The translations under genes were made by a program, and so were the position numbers. This document shows positions 55,811 through 64,000 of a stretch of DNA of 64,000 nucleotides, in pieces; the stretch's first letter is position 1, and every line of letters starts with the position of its first letter. The notes under the pieces are model-generated. The model saw nothing but the letters and a program-made list of their open reading frames with translations, was not told the origin of the DNA and did no database searches. Source of the DNA: Trametes villosa (Eukaryota; Basidiomycota; Agaricomycetes; Polyporales; Polyporaceae); NCBI GenBank assembly GCA_002964805.2, contig PUDQ02000020.1, positions 124,001 to 188,000 of the forward strand, given 5' to 3'.

Positions 55811-57577
55811 ATGACTGTTGCGTATGTGCTGGCTTCCCTTCAAGGTTCAGTTGTCGCATTGGGCTTCCTAACATTGCGCCCGCCTTAGGACCAATGATGT
55901 ATACCCGCCGAGCTACGCCGCCGCCAGCAATGACGACCAGAACAAGCAAAACGACGTCAGGGTAGACGTACGGGACCTCACCCGCACGCCAAGCCCGACG
56001 CCTTCAGAAGCAGAGGCCCTTAGTCCGACGAAGAAGAAAAGGGGAGGATTGATTAGGTCCATCCTCAACCCGGAAACGTACAAGGATCCAAAAGAGTTCG
56101 GTATGTACTTTACACTCGCCGATCCACGCGATCTGCTGAATCACGCATCGCAGTCAGACTCTTGATCACCGCGGCGATCATCGCTTTGGTCGTGCTCTTC
56201 GTCGTCTACCAGCAAAATATTGTGAGATGGCTGAGGCCGTTCGCCGACTGGATGAAGAGGTGAGTGCTGGTGCCGCCATGCAGACAATGTCCACGTACAC
56301 TCGGGCTCATGAGCTCTTCAGAACGCCAGGAGGATGGCTCATTCCCATCGCGATCATGGTGGTGCTGTCGTTCCCTCCTGTAAGTATCCGAACGCTTTAG
56401 CCATGTGGATGATACTCACACTCATCGGCCTCAGCTCTTCGGACACGAAATTGTCGCTATCCTCTGCGGTGATGTTTGGGGCATTTGGATTGGCTTCGCT
56501 ATCGTCGCAGCGGGTACCATCCTCGGCGAACTTGCCAACTACGTGTACGTTCGCGCCTGGTAGTGCGTCTCGTGGTTGTTTGGGAGCTAACGCACACCGC
56601 CAACACAGTGTCTTCCGCTGCTTCTGCATGGCCCGGGGTCGGAAATGGGAAGAGAAGAAACTGCAGTACGCACTGCACGCGGAGGTCGTCCGTCGAGGAG
56701 GGCTCCTAGTGGCCGTTATCATTCGGTACTCGGCAATCCCTGGACACTGTGCGTTCCCTGACCTACCTACTCGCGCCACCCGTCAATATTGACTGACCCC
56801 ACAACTCTTGTAGTTAGCACTGCCGTGTTTGCATCGTGCGGGATGGGCGTCCTCACGTTCCTCACTGCGGCAGTTCTGTCCCTGCCGCAGCAGCTCGCAA
56901 CTGTCTTCGTAGGCTCCGTGCAGAGCGACGGTACGTCCCTCGCACGCAAATGCCAACCCCCCGCATGGTCTGATCCCTATCCGCTGCAGGCACTGTCGAC
57001 AGCAAGACGAAGACGATCAAAACCGTCGTCGTTATCATCACAGTGGCGGCCACTATCTTCGCAATGCGTTACCTGAGGGTGCAGACTGAGAAGATCACTC
57101 CGGAAGTCGTCTACCGCCGGCGCAAGGCGAGGTACGCACCCTCTCTTCCCGCTCAGTCTGCCCACCCGCTCACTACGGGCCACATGCAGACAAGCCAAGC
57201 TTCTCTCCGCTGCCGGCATGGCATCCGACCCCGAGGCTGGGCTCGTTTACGACCCCGCCCCGGGCCCGTCGCGCGGCCGCCCTGTCGAGACCGTCAGGCT
57301 CGACGGCGTCACGCTGCATGTACCGACACCCCAGCGTGCGCCTTCGCGCCAGTACGCGGCTCCGACTGTCCCTGCGCCGTCCGCACGACACCAAAACGCA
57401 TACGCGCCGGAGGAAACGGGGTACAACCCGTACGTGCCGCAAGCACCGCAAGCGGGGTACAACCCGTATGTACGCAGCCCGTCGAGGTCGCCGCTCCCCG
57501 ACAACTCGTCCTATACTGGCTATGGCTCTCCGGGACAGGTGCAGCCTGGATACGGAAGGCAGCCTGGGCGTCGATGA
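55811..57577 (+). CDS. TVP38/DedA (VTT domain) Golgi membrane protein, copy B, 427 aa
   Basis: Nine exons: 55811-55821, 55889-56100, 56154-56259, 56322-56379, 56435-56544, 56609-56748, 56814-56930, 56990-57131 and 57190-57577. Exons 3-8 are exactly as long as in copy A (106, 58, 110, 140, 117 and 142 bp); intron sequences have drifted. Protein landmarks match copy A (DVYPPSYAAASNDDQNKQND, TPGGWLIPIAIMVVLSFPP, LFGHEIVAILCGDVWGIWIG, LPQQLATVFVGSVQSDG). The C-terminal tail is longer and has two GYNPYV repeats and a Gly/Tyr/Pro-rich end. Both copies have open frames and good splice sites, so both are probably functional. Differences are concentrated in the cytosolic tails. Confidence 0.9.
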
Positions 57578-57673
57578 TAGAGATGGGGACCGTCGTTGGG
57601 TCAGGACTCTTATAGCCATTCACTTTTGTCCGAGGGTGTAGATCAAGCACTTAAGTATATTGTATAATACTAA

Positions 57674-57700
57674 CTAGCAGGTACCCGTGCCTTCGGCACG
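57674..57700 (-). other. Helitron 3' terminus: 6-bp hairpin plus CTAG
   Basis: On the minus strand: CGTGCC-GAA-GGCACG hairpin (57700-57686), then GGTACCTG and CTAG (57677-57674), then host TTAG. This matches the CTRR end with upstream hairpin and A/T insertion site known for Helitrons. Confidence 0.9.
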
Positions 57701-58077
57701 ATGACAGATTGTGTTAGAACGGACAGGGCGGTGTGCGAGGGTGTGTGGATAGAAGGCTGAAGCGGGATTATTGCGCGAGTAGAATCGTATGTATCTGACG
57801 CCGGACATGGGCGCTTCCGTAGGGTCAACTACTTCCTGTCGTAAAACTTCGACCTCTACTCTGCAGTACAATTTCTCATCGGAAAGATATGCAGAAACAT
57901 CTTAGGAATCGACTGGAGTCACATTTGGAGCTTGCTAATTTATGCCTCAAAAGTTATGGACGGTTCCGTACGGGTACCTCGCCACGGGCGCCAAAATGAG
58001 CGCGTAAGGCCCGATTTTCACCTATCACTGCGAGAACGGGAGATGATATTGAGAGTGAAAGCGGAAACACTACATGA

Positions 58078-59325
58078 CTACTGTGATGACACATGCAATG
58101 GCGAGGCAAGACCGCTTGCACTGCTACCTCCAGCGTTGTTCTCATTGTCACCGTCGTGATCACCGTCGAGAGCATCATATCGGGGACGCTTTTCCGGGTT
58201 CATCTCCAATTCGTCATCCGGGTCTTCAAACCGAAGCCGTCGACCGAACTGCTGTCCAGCCGGCGGAGGCGTCGCAGGATCTACAGAAGTAGAACATCAG
58301 TGTCTGGCCGGAGCGAGAGCCATAGGACAGAATATGTAGTGCTTACTGAACACCGGGATAGCCGGGACACCACGGCTAGGATAAGCCACGTTCTCGAGGG
58401 TGACCTCAAACGATTCAGCAGAGAGCTTCGAGTTGCGGTTGACGCTCTTGAGAGATCCGTTGACAACGGCGTATGCTGAGTCACCTGTAGGGAGAGGCTT
58501 CCCGTTGCGGTAGCGCGGGCTATCGGGGATGGTGATGTGCGCTGCAACGCGCCCGAAGCCTTTGAGCTGCTGGACGTACTGGGGAGCCGCCATGTCGAAG
58601 CACGAAGCGTCGGGGCCCTTCTCGACGTGGGAGACAGGTCCACTGAGAAGCAGCAGCGGTGTTTGACGCTGCGCTTCAGCACCCTGCGCCGAAGCAATCT
58701 GTATATGTATACAGAGACGCAATCAGTATTCAACGACATCGAGGATTGGAATACTGACACGCACCCAGATAATGTCACCGATCAGATCATAATCCTCCCA
58801 CTTCGTCGTTGTGCTGCAAATCTCGGCGGCCTCAGTAGGGTGAGAAACCTGCGCAAAGAGTCAGCCGTGAACGGATACTATGGGCAAGAAGCATAAGGAA
58901 CTTACAGCTGCACAGATGAAATACTTCCCGCGGGGTTTGGTGTCGAACGGGAGCGGCGGGTCTGCATTGTAGTACCTGGAATACCGCGGTTAGTCACTAA
59001 TAGGTAGTTTAAGTACAGTGTAGCAAACATACTTGAAGCATGCACACAACGGCGCCTTGTCCTTGCCAAGAGAGAACGTACCGTCAAGGAGAAGTGTCCT
59101 AGGGTGATTAGGGTCTGGTAGACGGGGGTTCTCGAGCACCACAACGCCAGTAATCAGAGCGAGTCCCTGCTCTGTCTTGCTTTGCGAGGTGCCATGGGGT
59201 GTAGAAGCAGCATGAGAGCGAGCAGATTGTATGGGAGTGGATGGGAGGGCACGCGTGTGGGCAGGAGACGCAGTAGCCTGCTTAGTAGCAGAGCGGGGAG
59301 CTTGGCTTCGAGTAGTGGCGGTCAT
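58078..59325 (-). CDS. Helitron-borne accessory protein, 333 aa; possible OB-fold/RPA-like ssDNA-binding protein
   Basis: Five exons: 59325-59033, 58975-58906, 58848-58765, 58698-58347 and 58280-58078, total 1002 bp in phase, no defects. The N-terminal ~50 residues are Ser/Thr/Ala-rich. The middle 200 residues alternate short hydrophobic strands (GLALITGVVVLENPRL, RTLLLDGTFSLGKDKAPL, RGKYFICAAVSHPTEAAEIC, WEDYDLIGDIIWIA, GFGRVAAHITIPDSPRYRNG, AYAVVNGSLKSVNR, SFEVTLENVAYPSR), a pattern compatible with tandem small beta-barrels. The C-terminus is acidic with Asn/Gly (LRFEDPDDELEMNPEKRPRY). I do not recognise it by name. The location between the Helitron 3' end and its helicase gene, same strand, suggests it belongs to the element; plant and animal Helitrons often carry RPA-like genes. 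The OB-fold assignment is inference. Confidence 0.75.
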
Positions 59326-59993
59326 GAGAGGATTGCCAGTGGCCAGGATAGACGTTGGATGCTAGTCAAGTCCAGTCTAGCCAGCCTATATACGCTCAGG
59401 GAGGGCGTGTGCCATGAAGCCATGAGAGTTCGAGCGTGTTCCATGGGAGATGGGAGGAGTGTTCGCGCAAGTTCGGTGAACTGCCGACGCAGTGTAGCTC
59501 GTCTCGCGGGTGGTCGGGTCGTCAACCCTAACAGGGGGTTCCCGATGTGGTCGCATGAGCGCTTAATGCATATCGCAGACCGCAGACACGTCGTCCTCTG
59601 TTGCCGTTGAATCTCAGCAAAGTTAAGTCAAAACAGTCTCAGTCAGCTTATAGAGTGAGTAGTATACACACATAGTACCTCAATTTTCTTAGCAATTAAT
59701 GCCCCAGTCCAGACCCAAGAAGTTAGTAGGTGGCCGCGGCGTGCTTTCGGCGCTTATTTATGGGAGGAAGCGCACATCTGCCGGACTTCAGTGCGGGCGC
59801 GCAAGAGTGAGTTATTCCCTTTCTTGTTGCTGTGATTATGCTCCACAACTCTGGCAGAAGACTAAGATAGTGCTAATGGTTCATTAGAAATCGGTTCTGA
59901 CCCGAGAGGGGACAGAGATTGTCGAGGTATAGAGAACTATAGTAGTAGTAGTAGTAGTAGTTGTAGTTGTAAGTAGCGCATTATAAAAGGCGG
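59326..59993. other. Non-coding DNA inside the Helitron between its two genes
   Basis: 668 bp with no supported gene. It includes the promoter side of the accessory gene and the TAG microsatellite near the 3' end of the helicase gene. Confidence 0.5.
59940..59960. repeat. (TAG)7 microsatellite, imperfect to 59976
   Basis: Seven perfect TAG units followed by TTGTAGTTGTAAGTAG. It lies just beyond the stop codon of the Helitron helicase. Confidence 0.95.
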
Positions 59994-62900
59994 TTAGTCT
60001 AATAGTACCTCAGGGTAAACCACATTATGTGTAGTGCTATCGGTAGGATTAGGAAGGAGAACATGTATATGATGAGGAGAAGTAGAACGTGATAAGGCAA
60101 CGTACAGCTGTCCATGAGTGAATACGGGGATGCGCAAGTCTATACCAATGTACTTGACCGATTGTCCCTGGGCTTTATTAATAGACATAGCAAACGCAAG
60201 GCGCAATGGAAACTGGCGACGTGAAAGCTTGAACGGAAATTCACCATTGCTATCTGTAGGATTAAGGGTGATGCGAGGAATAAAGACAATATCACCGTCG
60301 AACTGACCACCAACAATACGTGCCTCGAGAACGCGTGCAGCAGCGCGCGTGATTATGAGTCTAGTGCCGTTGCATAGACCGCGCGAAGGATCAAGGTTGC
60401 GTAGAAGTATAACGGGGCTGCCGACCTTGACGTGCAGCTCTCCTGGTGGTAGGCCGGACGCCTGAAGGGACCGCAAGAACTCTGGTGGGAATGATCGAGC
60501 ACCGGATGGCAGCGAGCTGTTCGAGTCGTCGTCAGGAGCGTCTGCGCCAGGCTCCCAGCGGACAGAGTCTACGCTGTAGTATGTGTATTGCCGACCCGGA
60601 AGTCGCTCAAGTACTCGTGCGTTGATGTCCTCGACGTCGTCGTTCCTGGCAGAGGATAGTGCGGTTCAGGAAGTAGGAGGGTGGGGGAAGAGGGCGGTGT
60701 TCGGTGGGATCATGGCTAGTGCGTTCAGAGAGCGATGAACTGCCCAAACCTGCATACACAGAGTCGATCAGGGCGTCGAGATTTGGACGTAGCATGTGAC
60801 CGGGGATTGCGAGCTGACTGTGGTCCCCGTTGACTTCGGTACGCCCGTGACCAACATCGAGGAGCCAGTTGGAGAATGTAGACGCGTCGGCGGACTGTTC
60901 AAGCCTCATGTTTTGGCGCAGATGCAAAACCCGAACACTGTTCCAGAGGTAGGATCGCCGGAGAGAGGCCGCAACAATGGCTTCTCTGCTTCCTCGAACA
61001 ACGACGGGCAGGATTTGCTGGAAGTCGCCTCCGAAGACTACTGTGATTCCTCCGAACGGCTGGTCGGAGTTGCGTAGATCACGGAGAGTGCGATCAACCG
61101 CTTCCGGTGCCCATCGGTGCTGGTTTGCTGCTTCGTCCCAGATGATGAGGTCCGCGCGGCGCAACATGTCGGCGTAGCTGCTTTCCTTATTGATCGCGCA
61201 GGTCGACTCCGAATGCAGGCCGTCAACAGGGATCTTGAAGCGCGAATGAGCTGTGCGCCCACCAGGCAGGAGGAGCGACGCGATGCCCGAGGACGCTACA
61301 CAGAGGACGATGAGCCCTTCGCCACGGATCTAGAGCAAAGGGAAATCAGGGCATGAGGATGTTGTGCAAACAACATAAGTGGCACTGGTCGTACCTTGTG
61401 ACAGATAGTGTTATACACAAATGTCTTCCCCGTTCCTCCTGGACCGTTCAGGAAGAAGACGTGGCCCTTCTTGTTCAACGTTGAGTCAACAACGTGATCG
61501 AATGCGACCCGCTGGTCCTGGTTGAGCAGGGGCAACTGGCGCTCGGCGAGAGCCTGCTCCTCACGGGTGTCGTAGTTGAGCTGCTCGGCGATGTACTCGT
61601 TCTCGGTTTCCGCAGCCCAGTTGCGGCGAGGCTTTGGCATCGTCTCGAAGTGCGCCAGGGAAGAGCCATATCGGCGAAGAGCCTTGTCGAGCAGGAAGAG
61701 GCCGTAATCGTAGATGTCATTGTCGGAGGGGTTTGAGAAGCCCATGACAGTGAGACGGTGTCGCAGGTCATCGCAGATACCCACCCGGAAATCTTGCCAG
61801 AGTACCTCCGGTGATGTCGGCTTGCAGTGGAAGAGGATAGTGGCGAAAAGATGACGGAGGCGTGTGCCTAAACATGGTGAGATAGCCTAATCATGGTTCG
61901 GAAGCGGGCTGAACTCACCGGTCTGCATTTGCGTTGCCTCAGCAAGACATTGTCTCCATTCGTCATCGTCTTCAAGGAGGCCTAGAGCACGGCAGGCAGC
62001 ACGGAACGTTGGATGAACGACGCCGTTCACCGTACGCAGAGACTCGAAAGATGTCGCTCCACGGACAACTGTGAGCAGATACCGCAAGTGATAACGATCA
62101 CCGGCGTTGGGTGAGACAAAATACATGCGGCCCAGGGCGAACCCACGCTGGCGGAGGGCCCACGACTTTGACGAAGTCTTCCAGACGAAGTGTTGGGGGA
62201 ACTCCTGATAGGTATACCTCCTCGCAGTCGGTCCCAGGATAGGATCAGCGTTGGCCTCGAAGTAGGCAGTCAGCATGGTCCGCTCATTAGCCGCGCGCGC
62301 AAGAACGTCCTCCGGGTTCTCATCTGGGTTGAACGCAACCAGATGTTGACCGGGAAGGTGGACCTGAAGGCGAACGACGGGCGGAGACTGTCCATGGAGT
62401 TCGAAGTGAAAGATGCGCCAGATCGCCTCCGGTGCGGCAACGTAGCGGCTGTCGAGATAGTCCTGGATTTCGTCCCGGTAACGAACTTCGAGTGTGCCGC
62501 GATCGTGACCTTTGTGGATGTACTTGCTGATATACTTGAGTGATGCGAAGGTGACGGAGCACTCGACGTTGATGTGGCAGTTGAACCGGGTGAGGAGGTA
62601 GGGATTATAAGGGACGATCCAACGGTTGTCGAGATCGTGGCCGCGGACGGCATAGGCACGGCCATCGTCCGGCCGGTGGTACAGGGGGTAGCCCTCACGT
62701 TCAAGTGACGTGCCGTGCTGGAAAGCCTTTGGAAATCCTTTCGAGCACCTTCCGTTCTGCATGCATGGCGCGGACGGGTTGAGCGCTCCGCATGGCCCGT
62801 GCACCATGAAGCTCTTGACAGCTTCAAAGAGACGCGGCTCGGAGATGGGGTCGGGCCATGTAGCTCGGATAGCAGAGTCGACAGAGGGCGCGTCAACCAG

Positions 62901-64000
62901 TTTGTCCCGGCGGTCGAGGAAGATGAGAAGGTGCATATGCGGAAGCCCCCGCTTTTGAAACTCGATGGTGTAAACGTGAGCGACGGCCTGGCCGAAGATG
63001 CCGTTGTCCACGATCTCAGCAAGGAGAGCGCGCTTCTTCATATGGAACACTCGAGCGACCAGATCGGGGCGGTCTGCGGCAGTCTGTCCAGGGAGAAGCT
63101 CGCGCGTGATCTCTGGCCAAGCTGGATTAGCCGTCATCGTGAGGAAGAGGTCAACTCGCTTGAAGTAGCGCGCGATCGCCATGGAGTCCTGGAAGAGCTG
63201 TTGCATATGGCGGGGGCTGCCAGTGTGGGAGGAAGGGAGGACAAATACGCGGCCAAGCTCGTGGAGCTCAAGGTCTTGCCCTCCGCGTACAGCGTCTTCG
63301 AGTCCGCTATAGAGGGAAGCGCGGAGCTGGCCTTGATTTTGACGGAGAAAGCGGAGGCGCTCTTGCTCAGCTGCAGCCCAGACATCAACAGCGTACTGTT
63401 GAAAGAGACGGCCGCCACGCAGAATGGTTGAGAACTCCTGCCGGCGCACTTGCAGCTGATAGGCGTAGAAGAGCGTCTGCGTGAGAGAGGTGCGCAAGGG
63501 TCGGCTCGGCTCGTCAGGATCTCGCTGCCGAAGCTCTGAATACCATCCAGCGGTTCCGTGCGGGAAGAGAAGGGGGTAGTGGAGGGAAGCGTATCCAGGA
63601 TGGCCTTCGTGTATGCGTTGAAGCGGTCCAGCCCGGGTGCGGAGAACGATGTCGCGGTAATCACCCCCGGCCTCACCAGGGAGGACAACTGCGACATCAT
63701 CTGCGCTGGGCAGATTATACCTGCGTCGGTCTTTGTGAGGATCAACCGCGAGGCGGATTGACAGCTCCGGGGTATTGCCGTTGGAGGGATCATGGGTGGA
63801 GAGCCACTCGAACGCGAAGCGGTAAAGGGGAGCATACTGGTGGGTACCTGAGAGGACGTTCTGCAGCAGCTCTAGTGTATCACGGCGGAGATTGTCGTTC
63901 CGGCGTGAGCGTTCCTCGAGAGCCATTCTTGGGTCATAGATGTACAGCTGCGCGTATGACGGCAGCTCTCCAGAGCGGGGAAGAAGGGAGCCGCTCCGGT
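59994..64000 (-). pseudogene. Helitron Rep/Pif1-helicase gene, cut by the window end and frameshifted near 60650
   Basis: Exons run from beyond 64000 to 61919, then 61867-61395, then 61329-59994. The N-terminal part has SYAQLYIYDP (above 63926), then the HUH nuclease motif GLPHMHLLIFL (H codons at 62939-62931) and the two-tyrosine motif KYISKYIHKG (Tyr codons at 62534-62532 and 62522-62520). The helicase has Walker A GPGGTGKT, Walker B LIIWDEAANQ, GGDFQQILPVV, and late motifs AFAMSINKAQGQS and YVALSRS. Together these define a Helitron RepHel protein. Between 60645 and 60660 the frame changes: upstream frame FLNRTIL closes soon after, while ARNDDVEDINARVLERL opens in another frame and continues to the stop at 59994. 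No splice sites explain it. Either this copy is damaged or the base call is wrong. Confidence 0.88.

Larger units (their letters stand above)
57674..64000 (-). mobile_element. Helitron rolling-circle transposon; 3' end at 57674, 5' end beyond the window
   Basis: Three facts agree. A canonical Helitron 3' terminus lies at 57674-57700 (minus strand), with a short hairpin, about eight bases, then CTAG followed by host T. A Rep-helicase gene of the Helitron type runs from the right edge down to 59994. Both genes in the interval are on the same strand, oriented toward that terminus. At least 6.3 kb of the element is in the window. It inserted 96 bp after the stop codon of TVP38 copy B, so that gene is left intact. 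Confidence 0.93.

Noticed and set aside
1..64000. CRISPR arrays, prophage, bacterial operons
   Set aside because: The window is clearly eukaryotic with spliceosomal introns. No regular direct-repeat arrays were seen.

Overview
The window comes from a filamentous basidiomycete, probably a wood- or litter-decaying Agaricomycete. The DNA is GC-rich, the genes are dense and cut by many 45-100 bp introns with GTRNGT donors and CTRAY branch sites, and the best-recognised proteins have basidiomycete features (a ~345-aa sesquiterpene synthase, an 18-exon oxalate decarboxylase, a tannase/feruloyl esterase). Exons were joined by eye. Where I call a gene intact, the exon lengths sum to a multiple of three and every junction keeps phase.

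Left part (1-23 kb): the 3' end of TFB2 (TFIIH) converges on a WOPR-family (Gti1/Pac2, Wor1-like) regulator, which has about 5.8 kb of gene-free DNA upstream. A lone sesquiterpene synthase follows, then housekeeping genes: an HSBP1-like heat-shock-factor-binding protein, GET4, ARV1, TSC13, an ICT1-type peptidyl-tRNA hydrolase and an aquaporin with altered pore motifs.

Middle (23-51 kb): a secreted tannase/feruloyl esterase; a non-coding, multi-intron gene whose introns carry C/D-box snoRNAs (homologues of yeast snR63, snR78, snR77 and snR73 plus one unassigned), transcribed divergently from an ABHD11-type hydrolase; two disordered proteins of unknown function; oxalate decarboxylase; a HIT-family protein; UBP8 (SAGA deubiquitinase); a zinc-free medium-chain reductase; a small acidic hypothetical protein; and the tRNA-His guanylyltransferase THG1.

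Right part (51-64 kb): a tandem pair of TVP38/DedA-type Golgi membrane protein genes with matching exon structure, separated by a 455-bp MITE-like element with 150-bp inverted repeats. About 100 bp after the second copy is the 3' end of a large Helitron, with hairpin plus CTAG. It carries a Rep/Pif1-helicase gene, cut off by the window end and frameshifted near its middle, and an accessory gene that may encode a single-strand DNA-binding protein.

Most of the window is ordinary fungal housekeeping sequence. The parts that deserve a second look are the intronic snoRNA cluster (its order echoes the yeast snR78-snR72 array), the Helitron with its accessory gene, and the very small exons that split active-site motifs in three unrelated enzymes.
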